A stretch of DNA of 64,000 nucleotides from Candidatus Eiseniibacteriota bacterium (GTDB lineage Bacteria > Eisenbacteria > RBG-16-71-46 > CAIMUX01). Of this stretch, positions 36,932-46,256 are shown one piece after another. The stretch spans positions 248,001 to 312,000 of the forward strand of contig JADJQY010000005.1 in the NCBI GenBank assembly GCA_016712505.1, read 5' to 3'. Below the pieces are notes generated by a model, which was not told the origin of the DNA, did no database searches, and saw nothing but the letters and a program-made list of their open reading frames with translations. Both the position numbers and the translations under genes were made by a program. How positions within the stretch are numbered: position 1 is the first letter of the stretch; each line of letters begins with the position of its first letter.

Positions 36932-37849
36932 CTAGGGGGCGGCGAGTTCCCCCCCGTAGATCAGGTCGAGCACGACCGTCCCGACCCGCTCGAGGGTAGT
37001 CGAACTGAGCCGGTCCGGAGTGTCCTTGAGGGTGTGCCAGTTTGGATCACCCCAGCCGATGATGAGCGCGGAGGGCACCCCGCGGCGGAGCCAGGGCAGG
37101 TGATCGTCGGTAATGGCGTAGCCGACTGCCGGGTTGAACTCCGCGAAGCCGCGGCGGGCCGCCAGATCGAAGATCAGATCGGAGAGATCCGGGAAATACC
37201 GCTGCGAGTAGAGCTCGCGACCGAATTGCGCCCCCGGGGCGCCGATCATGTCCAGTACCAGCACCCAATCGGGGAGACGACCGACCCATTCGGAGGCCAG
37301 GCGCTGGCTCCCCAGGCAGAACTCCTCGGGCTTGTCGTCCCGCCCCAGATCCTCCGCGTCGAAAAGCACCAGATCGACCCCGATCGGCGGGGGGTTGTCG
37401 CGCAGAACTCGCGCCAGGGTGAGGAGCAGCGCCGTACTCGACGCCCCGTCGTTCGCCCCCAGGACCGCCTTCGCGCGCGCCTGGGGATTCGGATCCTGGT
37501 CCGCCCAGGGGCGGGAGTCCCAGTGCGAACCGAGGAGCAGCCGCGGCCGGGCCTCGGGGCGAATCGAGATGATCAGATTGGTGCAGGCGAGCTCCCGACC
37601 ATCAGCGGGCGAGATCACCTTGAAGGGGTGGGCGCGATAGGCGACGCCAAGGGAATCGAGGTGAGAACGAAAGGCCGAGAGGCAACGGGCATGCGCCGGC
37701 GTGCCCGGCACCCGGGGACCGAAGGCGCACTGTCGCCGCACCCACTTCATGGCGCTCTCCCCGGAGAGAGCCGGAGCCGCGGCCTCGACCGGGTCGGCCG
37801 ACAGGAGCAGCGCCCCGAGCGCCAGCAATCGCCCGACGCCCCCCCGCAT
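36932..37849 (-). CDS. Exported M28 family peptidase/glutaminyl cyclase-like protein
   Basis: A 305-residue zinc hydrolase with a signal peptide (GRLLALGALLLSADPVEAAA). SHWDSRPWA supplies a His/Asp metal site, GANDGASSTALLL the bridging Asp, FDAEDLG the acidic catalytic position, LDMIGAPG another ligand and NWHTLKDTPDRL a late His. The pattern fits M28 aminopeptidases and glutaminyl-peptide cyclotransferases. Its ATG overlaps the sprA stop by 4 bp. In T9SS-bearing bacteria such enzymes can mature N-termini of exported proteins; a link here is inference. Confidence 0.88.
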   Translation of the reverse strand: MRGGVGRLLALGALLLSADPVEAAAPALSGESAMKWVRRQCAFGPRVPGTPAHARCLSAFRSHLDSLGVAYRAHPFKVISPADGRELACTNLIISIRPEARPRLLLGSHWDSRPWADQDPNPQARAKAVLGANDGASSTALLLTLARVLRDNPPPIGVDLVLFDAEDLGRDDKPEEFCLGSQRLASEWVGRLPDWVLVLDMIGAPGAQFGRELYSQRYFPDLSDLIFDLAARRGFAEFNPAVGYAITDDHLPWLRRGVPSALIIGWGDPNWHTLKDTPDRLSSTTLERVGTVVLDLIYGGELAAP

Positions 37850-40800
37850 CAGAAGGTGAAGGCGGCCGAGACGGAGATGCTGACCAGGCGTGTCGTGTTC
37901 CCCTCGTTCTTGTTGTCGGTGTTCTGCCCCACGCTCAGCGATGCCTTCCCGTTGATGTTGTCGGTGAACTGATAGTTGGCGTCGGTGGTGACCTTCAGAC
38001 TGGAACGATCATCCCCGATCACGTCCTGCCCCGCCCCGAAGCGCGAGGTGGTCGATTTGTTCTGCGACCAGTCGATCGCCCCTGAGAGGTCGAGACGGGT
38101 TTGCACCACCTTTTTCTGGTTCGTGACCGGCACCACCACCGTCTTGGTCAAGCGGATCGTCTTCTTGACCGTGAGCAGAACCTTGCGCGAGATCGACTCG
38201 TTCAGGTTCCCCGGTGGCGGATTGTAGCTCTGGGTGCGGGTGACCCGCGAGTCGCTGCTCAAGGAGGCGGTCATCTCGTTGTTCAGCGTCAGGTTCAGGT
38301 TCAGCAGGGGCGAAAACGCGGTGCTCCTCTGCTCCGTGTCCCGGGTACGCCCCTGGGAAGCGGTCGTCTGGAGCTCTCGCGAGAAGTTGGTCGTCGCCTG
38401 GATGCTCTTTACCCGCGACTCCAGGCCGAGGACCTTGACCAGCGCCTTTGGCGCCGTGCCCCAGTTCACGTTGAGATCGGGCCACTTCGTGGTGACCCGC
38501 GTCGTCGGCTGCTGCGCGTTCTGCCGTTGGTTCGATTCGGTCCGGTTTGCGCTCGTCCCCACGCTCACATTCTGCGGCATCCGGAGCGAGGTGGTCAGGG
38601 TGAAGGTCTTCCCTTCGCTCTCGGTCGACTGGGCCAGCCCTACCGGGCGAGTGTCTCCGCCCGGGTTGTCACTCAGCCCGAGCTGATAGAGCATCGAGGG
38701 AGTGCCGCGCTGGCTGCTGCGACTATTGTCGTGGGTGAGCGAGTACTGCAGCTGCATCGGTTCGAGTTTGAACCCGCGCGGGCCGGAGCCGGCCGACGAG
38801 TTTCCCGACTTCTCTCCCTTCCCCCCCCGACCCAGTTTCGCCAGCTCGCCCAACGCGAGGCGAGCGGAGAAGCTGGTCGAGTTCCCCGAGCGGAACGAGT
38901 TGGTCCGCTCCTGGCGGTCCTGCTGCAGGTTGGTGTACTGCAGGAAGTCGATCCCCGAGCGCCCGCTCCAGGTGACCTTGGGCGCCACCGAGGTCTTCAA
39001 GATCGGGATGTCGTAGTTGGTGCTCAGATCCTGTTGTCGCGCGGTCTCACGACCGAGGTTCAGCCCGAGCAGGCGTGGGGCCCCTTCTCGGAGCTGCAGA
39101 TCCCGGTTCGAGCTGATCCGGTAGTTCAAGAACTGCAACGGTCGCATCCCCGCTCCCAGGTTGAGCGCGGCGCTATTGCGGTTGGAGGTCGGGGCGAGGC
39201 GGAAGGGCGCGGCGAGGTCGCTACGGACGTAGCGACGGCTCCGGTTCCGCTGCCCATTCAGGGTGGCGCTGACCGAGTTGGGCAGCAACTGCGCCCGCCA
39301 CCCCTTGCCAAGGTTGAATGCGGCAAGGTTGTCCAGCGCCATTGCCCAGGAGACGCCCCCGGTGGCATTGGTCGTGGTGTCGCGCTGGGTTGGGGTGAGC
39401 GAGGTCGCCTTTCGATGCGAGCCGTTCAGCCTGAACGGGGCCAGGCCGTAGCGCACCCATGGGTTCTCCGATGACTCCTTCTCGATGCTGACCTCGAGCC
39501 GTCGCTCGTTGGTCTCGCTGATGTCGCGATCGGTGGCTCGATCGAGCACCAGGTCGCTGTTGGTCTGGAACTTCGGGACGCGACGGTCCCGCGCGGCCGA
39601 CCAGCGGACCGGCAGGCGGATCCCGAGCGGCGAGAGGAATCGATCGACATTGACGGTGCTGGCCAGGTTCACCGCCGTGGTGGTGGTCCCGGAGCCGCGC
39701 TCCTTTCCGATCGAGAGGAAGTCGGCGTTGGTCCGGGTGAGGTTGCCGCTGAAGCTGGCCACGTCCGAGAGATTGGTCTGGACGCTCATGCGCGTGGCGT
39801 ACCCCCGGTCCTTCTTGACCTGGGTGAGGCGCAGCTCGTTGATCCAGACGTTGCCCCGCCCGAGAGTCGACTGGCCCCGGTTCGCGACGAAGAAAGCGAT
39901 CCGCTGGATGCTGGTCAGGCTCGGATTCCCCTTTCGCGAGATGACCGCACCGTTGGGCAGGCTCCGACTGGCGATCTTGGTCACGGAGTCCGGCACGTCG
40001 AGCTGCAGCTGGGACATCTCTGCGAAGTCCATCCGAACCAGGTACCAGTCGCTCAAGATCGGAATCCGGTACTCGTAGTAGTTGGTGGTGTTGCTGTTGG
40101 CATCGCGACAGAGCCGGATGGTCGCCTGGAGATTCGCGTCCCCCAGTTCCGACCGTTTGCGCAGGTAGAACTCCATGTTCTCGTAGAGCGTGTAGTCCTG
40201 CCGGGTGGGATAGGTGCGGTAGATCGACGCCTTGTGCGCCGGGGCGAAGTTCGACAGCTCGAGGGTGATCGACTGCTCGCGCTCGGTCACGTTGTTCTGT
40301 TTCCCCGGCTTGAACGGTGGATCGTAGACCGCGGCATCGTCCTTGTTGTTCAGCACGCTGACGAAGAAGTCCTCCCCCGGGCCGATCTGCTCCGGCGGGA
40401 GCGGCCGGTCGGCCAGGTTGGCCAGCGGCCCCTCGTACCAGCGGTTGCCGATGATCTCCAGCCCGCCGATCTGGAGCAGGGTCGAGTCGGCCAAGCTGTC
40501 GACCCAGACCCGGGCGTGGAGGATCTTCTCCCAGCTCGGCTCGATTCCGGGTCGGCTTTCGATCCGCACCAGGGAGTCACTGTCGAGCGGGATGCGGACC
40601 CGGCGCCAGCCGTTGTCCGATCGGATGGCGAAGTTGAGATCGTTCCGTCCTTCGTAGTCGCGGAAGACGTCGGTTTCCCAGAGCGTGGAGTCGCCGAGAT
40701 CGATCGACACGGTGAAGTAGCTGCTCAGGGTGGAAAGTGAGCTGTCGTCGTTCAGGTCCTCGCTGTCCATCTCCTGATTGCCTTCGGTGCCGTTGACCTG

Positions 40801-41097
40801 AGCGTACTTGCGCGGACTGGTCTCGCTCACGTCGTCATCGAACTTGTAGTCGTCGCGCGGATCGTCGCCCGATCGACCTGATTGGATCCGGTCGAGGCCC
40901 ACGTCCTCGTCTCCCTGGGTTCCCTGGTCGAGGCGGCCGTCGTTGTTCTGATCCTCGGTGTCGAGCTTGCCGTTCGGAGTGACGATCGTTCGCTCGCTCG
41001 GTGGTCGGCGGAGATCATTGGGATCACCGCGGTACCAGATGGCGTCCTCGTTCACCGAGCCAAGGTCGATGTGGAGGCGGCCGCGCCGCTTCGCCAC
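37849..41097 (-). CDS. sprA: SprA-like translocon, C-terminal fragment
   Basis: C-terminal part of a giant outer-membrane SprA-type protein, the translocon pore of the type IX secretion system. It opens with GRLHIDLGSVNEDAIWYRGD, which continues the end of the middle fragment after one base is restored in the C4 run at 41097-41100. The rest alternates short beta-strand segments with Ser/Thr/Asn-rich turns typical of a very large barrel. It ends VSISVSAAFTF, an aromatic C-terminal strand. The apparent start MAKRRGRLH is an artefact of the frameshift. Confidence 0.88.
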   Translation of the reverse strand: MAKRRGRLHIDLGSVNEDAIWYRGDPNDLRRPPSERTIVTPNGKLDTEDQNNDGRLDQGTQGDEDVGLDRIQSGRSGDDPRDDYKFDDDVSETSPRKYAQVNGTEGNQEMDSEDLNDDSSLSTLSSYFTVSIDLGDSTLWETDVFRDYEGRNDLNFAIRSDNGWRRVRIPLDSDSLVRIESRPGIEPSWEKILHARVWVDSLADSTLLQIGGLEIIGNRWYEGPLANLADRPLPPEQIGPGEDFFVSVLNNKDDAAVYDPPFKPGKQNNVTEREQSITLELSNFAPAHKASIYRTYPTRQDYTLYENMEFYLRKRSELGDANLQATIRLCRDANSNTTNYYEYRIPILSDWYLVRMDFAEMSQLQLDVPDSVTKIASRSLPNGAVISRKGNPSLTSIQRIAFFVANRGQSTLGRGNVWINELRLTQVKKDRGYATRMSVQTNLSDVASFSGNLTRTNADFLSIGKERGSGTTTTAVNLASTVNVDRFLSPLGIRLPVRWSAARDRRVPKFQTNSDLVLDRATDRDISETNERRLEVSIEKESSENPWVRYGLAPFRLNGSHRKATSLTPTQRDTTTNATGGVSWAMALDNLAAFNLGKGWRAQLLPNSVSATLNGQRNRSRRYVRSDLAAPFRLAPTSNRNSAALNLGAGMRPLQFLNYRISSNRDLQLREGAPRLLGLNLGRETARQQDLSTNYDIPILKTSVAPKVTWSGRSGIDFLQYTNLQQDRQERTNSFRSGNSTSFSARLALGELAKLGRGGKGEKSGNSSAGSGPRGFKLEPMQLQYSLTHDNSRSSQRGTPSMLYQLGLSDNPGGDTRPVGLAQSTESEGKTFTLTTSLRMPQNVSVGTSANRTESNQRQNAQQPTTRVTTKWPDLNVNWGTAPKALVKVLGLESRVKSIQATTNFSRELQTTASQGRTRDTEQRSTAFSPLLNLNLTLNNEMTASLSSDSRVTRTQSYNPPPGNLNESISRKVLLTVKKTIRLTKTVVVPVTNQKKVVQTRLDLSGAIDWSQNKSTTSRFGAGQDVIGDDRSSLKVTTDANYQFTDNINGKASLSVGQNTDNKNEGNTTRLVSISVSAAFTF

Positions 41098-43847
41098 CCC
41101 TGGCGCCAGGCGTCGAAGCGCACGAAGTCGTTGATCCAGATGTCGAGGAACTGGGCCCGCGACAGATCCGCCCCGCGGGTGGAGATCGACTGCACCACCC
41201 CGGACCAGGAACGCTCCCGCTCCCCATCCGTCTCCCCCGCCGGGAACACCTTCATCTCGAGCACCGTGCGATTGTCATCCCCTTCGGTCTGCTCGAGGGT
41301 CGGCTGCAGGTCCCCCTCCCGCACCTTGGCCCGAGGGGAGTACCAGTAGAGTTCCCCTTTGCGCACGGAGGCCTCCTGCTCGCCCAGATCGTCGAGCAGC
41401 GGGGCGGGAATCGAGGCCGGTCGCCAGGCGCGGCGGTTGAGGTTGAGCGACTGAATGTCCTTCACCCCGTCGAAGTCGTCGACGTACAGCTTGTCCCGGG
41501 TGTTCGGATTGGGAAACGACATGCCGAGACCGGCGTCGAGGTCGAAGCGGGACGGTGCGCGAGCCGTGACCCCGGGCAGGGCGTTGGCCAGTCGGGTCAG
41601 CATCCAGGCTTCGGTCTTGTACGAACCGGTGAACTCACCGACCAAGGTGTGGGCCGGCTCCTCCCCCAGGCGCGGTCGTTTTCCCTGCAGACCGGGCACT
41701 CCCCCCTTGCTCTCGTAAAGCCAGGCGGAGGAGAAGTTGAGCTTGCTGTCCTGCGGCCGGTAGGCTCCGGCCATCCCCGCGAGCGTCTTCTGATTTCCCC
41801 CTCCGAACGGGATGAATGAATAGGTGACCTGGATGTTCTCGCTCTGCTGCACGTTCGCGGCAGCCAGGATCTCGATCTCCCCGAGGTCGTAGTCGATGGT
41901 GTAGTCGCGGTCGCGCACCAACAGTCGCCCGCCGGCCCGCACCGACTCGCTCCCCTCGAGGATGTTGTAGGCATTGAGCTGGATGTTGCTCACCGGACTC
42001 CGGTAGGTGACCTCGATGTAGTACTGGCTGTCTCCGGGCTGCGGCGTACCCGACCAGTCGTAGACCCGCGGGGCGCGGAGGGCGGGGTCGATCGGGATGG
42101 TGTTCTCCGCGGTGCGTTGCTTGAGGGAGGTGCCGTCCGGACGGAAGCGGTAGAAGAGAAACTGGCCGCAGGTCGCGGGCTCGAGTCCAAGGTCGGCCGA
42201 GTCGGGATCGAACGGCCGGAGGTCGGGGAAGTAGAGCAGTCCGCTGCCCAGATCGACCTGCCCGGGGTCGACCTCCTCGTCGGTTCCGGCCGTCGTCTGC
42301 CCCTCGGAGTTCAGGATGCCGAGGTCGAGCCCGGTCCGCTGGAGAAACGTGACGTTCGAGATCTGGTCCGGCTCGTTGTCGGTGCCCAGGGTCCGCTTCA
42401 GCCGGACGCGAAGCTGGAGCGAGCCGGCTTCGATCGATCGAGCCTGCAGGTCGTAGACATTCTTGAGCTCGAGGTTCCGGACCGAGGCCCACGGACCCTC
42501 GGTCAGGTCGTTGCTCACATTGAGCGCGCTACCCGGACGGATCATCTTCAGGCTCAGCGTGTCGCCACTGGCGATGAACCCCACCCGCTCGATCGGTGTG
42601 GTGGTGCGCACCAGGTTTCCCGTCCCGTCCACCCCCATGGCCACGCCGCGGTAAGCCACGGCCAGGACGTCGTCCTCGTCGAGCGGACGACTGAGCACCA
42701 GCCAGGGATTGCCCCGGTTGCGGTCGCGATTGATGACGTAGTCCTCGTCGACCCCCATCTTGAGCAGGTGGAAGTTCCCCACTGCCACCGAGTCGACATC
42801 GGTGCCCACCGGCGGGCGAGGATCGCGACCGGTCACCGTCACCTTGCTCGCCCGGGCGTCGAGCTGGACGTCGTTGTTGCGCACCTTGTCGTCCACGAAG
42901 ACGTAGAGCGAGTCATCGTCCACGTCCCACGGGCAGCCGTTCGGGTCGCGCAGGAAGAAGAACTTGCCCCGGATGAAGTCGGTGTCGTCGATCCGGATGG
43001 TGGTCACCTCGGCCGATCGTTCGATCGACTTCGAGTCGTTCTTTCCCTCCTGTTTGGAGAGAATCATGTTCACGTCGACCGCGGCCAGCTTGGCCAGCGC
43101 GCTGATGCCGAAGAGACCCTCGGCGCGGCCGTTGTAGGTCACGTACTGCGTTCCCGGGAGCGAGAGGTTGGTGTTCCCGAGGTTCACCTCCTGCACGATC
43201 TCGTCCTCGTAGCCGTCGTACTTGATCTTGATCCGGTTGGAGAGCGGCGTCGTGGCCTGACTCGCTTGATCGACGTCGACCTGCACCTTGTCGCCGATCG
43301 TACCGGTGAGGTTGAGGTTCAGTTCCTGCATCATGTCGAGCTGGGGGAACTTCGATTGCCCGCGACCGAACTCGGTCTCCCGCGCATTCGGACGCCACTG
43401 GCTGGTCCCGCCGAAGGTGATCCGCTCGCTGCCGCGCACCAGGAGGTTCGGCTCCCCCTTGCCGAAGATCGACTGGAGCTGGGACGGGACCTCGAAGGGG
43501 ACGGTCAGCTTCACCATCCCCTTGTTCCCCTTGGCCACGTTGGCCCGCCCCTTCTCCGCGGTCTTCAGCTGGGTCAACCACTCCCGGCGGAAGTTCCGCA
43601 GCCCGAGGCGACGGAGGTACTCGGCGCGGGTCAGGCGCAGCCGCGGTCCAATCGGAGTCTGGCGATGCAGCTGCTGCACCTCGACCAGGGGGAATCGAGC
43701 TGGGCCGAGACCTGGAGCTGCAACGGATCGAAGGCATCGAGATGCGGTTCGGTCGCCTGGAGGAAGCGGAAGCCGAGGCTGTCGAGTCGCGCCTGTTCCG
43801 CCGGCTTCAAGAACCCCCGCGCGCGCACCGTCTCGCGAGCCGACCAC
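41052..43847 (-). CDS. sprA: SprA-like translocon, middle fragment
   Basis: Middle part of the same protein, about 870 genuine residues between the two apparent frameshifts. Recognisable SprA segments include KGNKGMVKLTVPFEVPSQLQ, LNLNLTGTIGDKVQVDVDQ, YDGYEDEIVQEVNLGNTNLS and NPNTRDKLYVDDFDGVKD. The first 50 or so codons after the nominal start at 43847 are the wrong frame; true homology begins at about VEVQQLHRQTPIG near 43690. At the other end the frame is lost at 41097-41100 after DIWINDFVRFDAWRQG. Confidence 0.88.
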   Translation of the reverse strand: MVGSRDGARAGVLEAGGTGATRQPRLPLPPGDRTASRCLRSVAAPGLGPARFPLVEVQQLHRQTPIGPRLRLTRAEYLRRLGLRNFRREWLTQLKTAEKGRANVAKGNKGMVKLTVPFEVPSQLQSIFGKGEPNLLVRGSERITFGGTSQWRPNARETEFGRGQSKFPQLDMMQELNLNLTGTIGDKVQVDVDQASQATTPLSNRIKIKYDGYEDEIVQEVNLGNTNLSLPGTQYVTYNGRAEGLFGISALAKLAAVDVNMILSKQEGKNDSKSIERSAEVTTIRIDDTDFIRGKFFFLRDPNGCPWDVDDDSLYVFVDDKVRNNDVQLDARASKVTVTGRDPRPPVGTDVDSVAVGNFHLLKMGVDEDYVINRDRNRGNPWLVLSRPLDEDDVLAVAYRGVAMGVDGTGNLVRTTTPIERVGFIASGDTLSLKMIRPGSALNVSNDLTEGPWASVRNLELKNVYDLQARSIEAGSLQLRVRLKRTLGTDNEPDQISNVTFLQRTGLDLGILNSEGQTTAGTDEEVDPGQVDLGSGLLYFPDLRPFDPDSADLGLEPATCGQFLFYRFRPDGTSLKQRTAENTIPIDPALRAPRVYDWSGTPQPGDSQYYIEVTYRSPVSNIQLNAYNILEGSESVRAGGRLLVRDRDYTIDYDLGEIEILAAANVQQSENIQVTYSFIPFGGGNQKTLAGMAGAYRPQDSKLNFSSAWLYESKGGVPGLQGKRPRLGEEPAHTLVGEFTGSYKTEAWMLTRLANALPGVTARAPSRFDLDAGLGMSFPNPNTRDKLYVDDFDGVKDIQSLNLNRRAWRPASIPAPLLDDLGEQEASVRKGELYWYSPRAKVREGDLQPTLEQTEGDDNRTVLEMKVFPAGETDGERERSWSGVVQSISTRGADLSRAQFLDIWINDFVRFDAWRQGWRSGAAASTSTLAR

Positions 43848-44467
43848 CGATTGACCACGCTGTGGAGCAGGGCATCTTCGCTCGGGAACATCGAGACCGG
43901 ACGGGTCCAGAGACCGACGCCGGGGGGAATCTCGATTTCACGGCTCGGCATCGGGCGCGCCTCGACCGGAGTGCCGGTGAGTTCGGGCGGCGGGGTCGAG
44001 AAGGGATCCACCGGCGGGGGTGGGGTGGCGCGGCCCTCCCCTTCGGCGGCGGCCGAGTCGACGAGCGCGCTGCCCCGGGCGGAGTCAGGGAGGGCGGTCA
44101 GGGACGAATCGCCCAGAACCGCGCTCGAGTCCAAGCCCGCCGCCTGGAGCACCTCCTGCAGGCTCGAATCGGGCCGTTCCGGGGTCGGTTCGAGGCTGTC
44201 TCCCGCCTCCCGTTGTGCGGCCACAGAGGGCAAGCTCGCCCCCGAATCCAGGACATCCGCGGGAGCATTGCCGATAGTCGAGTCGACGGGCGGGGGCAAG
44301 GGACGCGGCCGCGGGGTGGCGTTGACCGGATCCTCGATCGCTCCGGGCGCCCCGGCCTGGGACCGGGGACCGAAGAGGATCAAGGTCAGGGCAACAAGCA
44401 GCACCCATCCTACCGCCGGTCGGCGGGAGCCAGGCTCGATCTGTGCTGTAGGACGAAGGTGGATCAA
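43631..44467 (-). CDS. sprA: SprA-like translocon, N-terminal fragment with signal peptide
   Basis: N-terminal part of the SprA-like protein. TTG 44467 gives a signal sequence (VGWVLLVALTLILFGPRSQA) followed by a Pro/Asp/Ser-rich stretch and RPVSMFPSEDALLHSVVNRW. The frame runs out after LQVSAQLDSP at the G5 run 43688-43692; one added base continues it as LVEVQQLHRQ in the middle fragment. The whole reconstructed gene (37849-44467) would be about 2,200 residues, matching SprA. A longer start at 44824 would read through the 15-bp repeats and is less likely. Confidence 0.82.
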   Translation of the reverse strand: MIHLRPTAQIEPGSRRPAVGWVLLVALTLILFGPRSQAGAPGAIEDPVNATPRPRPLPPPVDSTIGNAPADVLDSGASLPSVAAQREAGDSLEPTPERPDSSLQEVLQAAGLDSSAVLGDSSLTALPDSARGSALVDSAAAEGEGRATPPPPVDPFSTPPPELTGTPVEARPMPSREIEIPPGVGLWTRPVSMFPSEDALLHSVVNRWSARETVRARGFLKPAEQARLDSLGFRFLQATEPHLDAFDPLQLQVSAQLDSPWSRCSSCIARLRLDRGCA

Positions 44468-44534
44468 TCCGTGGCCCCGGACCCCGTCTGGCGATCGTTC
44501 TGATGTCCCGGAAGCTCGTGTTCCGGGGGCGTGC

Positions 44535-44609
44535 GGCCCAAACTCTCCCGGTCCGGGCTCTCCCGGTCCGGGCTCTCCCGGCCCGGGCCCTCCCGGTCCA
44601 AACCCTCGT
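44535..44609. repeat. Tandem array of 15-bp units between sprA and lptF
   Basis: Five 15-bp units of consensus GGTCCGGGCTCTCCC, two of them identical (44550-44579), lie in the 387-bp divergent gap. Apart from a TATACT box near 44780 nothing else was recognised there. Confidence 0.85.
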
Positions 44610-44779
44610 GGTCGGGACCGATCTGGGCCGTGGAGCCGGCCCGCGAGCTGGGACGATATGGACCCGGCAAGTCGGTTCGCGTCATTCGGCTGGACCCGCC
44701 GGAAGGGCCGCAGGGTAGACCAGAATCTGCCGGTCGGCGATGGCGTGATCGACTCGTCGTCGGAACAGGCTCCGGCGCA

Positions 44780-44785
44780 TATACT
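44780..44785 (+). promoter_or_regulatory. Possible -10 box for lptF
   Basis: TATACT matches five of six bases of the sigma-70 -10 consensus and lies about 70 bp upstream of the lptF start in an otherwise GC-rich gap. No good -35 element is visible at normal spacing. Confidence 0.3.
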
Positions 44786-44854
44786 CCGCGCCCGGGCCGA
44801 GGTTTCGGTCCGGCTCGTTTCCAATCCGAATCAGGGAGGCGTTCGCGACACCGG

Positions 44855-46228
44855 ATGATCTTGCAGCGCTACATCGTCCGATCACTGGTCGGGCCCTTTC
44901 TGCTCGGATTCGGGATCGTGACGTTTCTCCTCACGATGGACATGCTGCTCGATCTCCTCGATCTCATCATCGGGAAGGGCATTCCGGTCTGGACCGTCGT
45001 GCGCCTGTTCTTCCTGGCCCTGGGCTGGATGGTCGCCCTCTCCGTCCCCTGCGGCGTCCTCGTGGCCGTCCTCATGACCTTTGGCCGGATGAGCCAGGAC
45101 AACGAGATCGTCGCCCTCCGGGCGAGCGGCGTCCACCTCTTCCGGATCCTGGCCCCCGCGCTGGGCACGTCCGCGATTGTCGCCATCGCCCTCGCCCTCT
45201 TCAACAACTACGTCCTGCCGGAATCGAACTATGCCTTCTCCCGCCTCCGGGACGAGATGATGCGAAAGCGACCGACGGCGGAGATCCGCGAGGGGGTCCT
45301 CATGGACGACTTTCGCGGCTACCACCTCTTCATCAGCCGTCTGAACGACCGGACCGGGGAGATGCAGGACGTCTTGATTCTCGACGGCACCTCCTCCCCC
45401 ACCTCCCCGCGCACCATCCTGGCCAAGAACGGGATCCTGCACTTCCGTCCGGAGGAGAACGCACTGACCCTCGAACTGTTCGACGGCCAGATCCACCAGG
45501 CCGATCCGAACGCCGCCGAGGGGACCTACCGATGGCTCGACTTCGGCACGCACATCCTCCGGATCCAGGAGGTGGGAGATCTCTGGCGCGAGGGAGTGCA
45601 GAAGCGACGGGGCCAGCGGGAGATGTCGGTCGAGGAGATGAAGGCCGAGATCCGGAAGCTCCAGGCGGATCGCGACAACACCATGAAGTACATCACCGGC
45701 GACCTGGAGAAACTCTCCCTGCCCGACCTCGAAACGCTCGACCTGCGTGACCCGGGTTCGGCGGTCCAGGGGGCGGTGGGAAGCCTCTGGCGAAAGGCAC
45801 TCAAGCAGGCGAGGCCGCCCGCGCCGAGCAACTTCTCGGTGGACGAGCAACGGGTGGTGGAGGCGATCCGCTCGCGCCAGGGAGAGGTTCGCTCGGTGGA
45901 ACGCCGGATCAGCGAGTTCCGGGTCGAGATCCACAAGAAGTTCTCCATCCCGGTGGCCTGTGTGGTCTTCGTGCTGGTGGGAGCGCCGCTCGGGATCCGC
46001 GCCCGCCGGGGCGGACTGGCGGTCGGCTTCCTGAGTTCCGCCTTCTTCGTCTTCTACTGGCTCTGCCTGATCGGGGGCGAGCAGCTCGCCGATCGTCGGC
46101 TCCTCCCTCCCTGGGTTGCCATGTGGCTGGCCAACGTCGTCCTGGGGACCCTCGGAATCTTCCTCACGCTGTCGGTCATCCGCTCCGGCGACCCCGGGCG
46201 GCCGCGACCGCAAAAGGCCGCGCCGTGA
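44855..46228 (+). CDS. lptF: LPS export permease LptF
   Basis: Inner-membrane YjgP/YjgQ permease of the LptB2FGC transporter that extracts lipopolysaccharide. It starts MILQRYIVRSLVGPFLLGFG and has three N-terminal helices, a large periplasmic beta-jellyroll region (DDFRGYHLFISRLNDRTGEM) and three C-terminal helices (FSIPVACVVFVLVGAPLGIR onward). At 457 residues it is longer than usual because of a charged helical insert around residues 250-340 (MSVEEMKAEIRKLQADRDN). Divergent from sprA and followed at once by lptG. Confidence 0.92.
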   Translation: MILQRYIVRSLVGPFLLGFGIVTFLLTMDMLLDLLDLIIGKGIPVWTVVRLFFLALGWMVALSVPCGVLVAVLMTFGRMSQDNEIVALRASGVHLFRILAPALGTSAIVAIALALFNNYVLPESNYAFSRLRDEMMRKRPTAEIREGVLMDDFRGYHLFISRLNDRTGEMQDVLILDGTSSPTSPRTILAKNGILHFRPEENALTLELFDGQIHQADPNAAEGTYRWLDFGTHILRIQEVGDLWREGVQKRRGQREMSVEEMKAEIRKLQADRDNTMKYITGDLEKLSLPDLETLDLRDPGSAVQGAVGSLWRKALKQARPPAPSNFSVDEQRVVEAIRSRQGEVRSVERRISEFRVEIHKKFSIPVACVVFVLVGAPLGIRARRGGLAVGFLSSAFFVFYWLCLIGGEQLADRRLLPPWVAMWLANVVLGTLGIFLTLSVIRSGDPGRPRPQKAAP

Positions 46229-46256
46229 CGCTTGGCAGGGGAGAAACGAAGGGACG

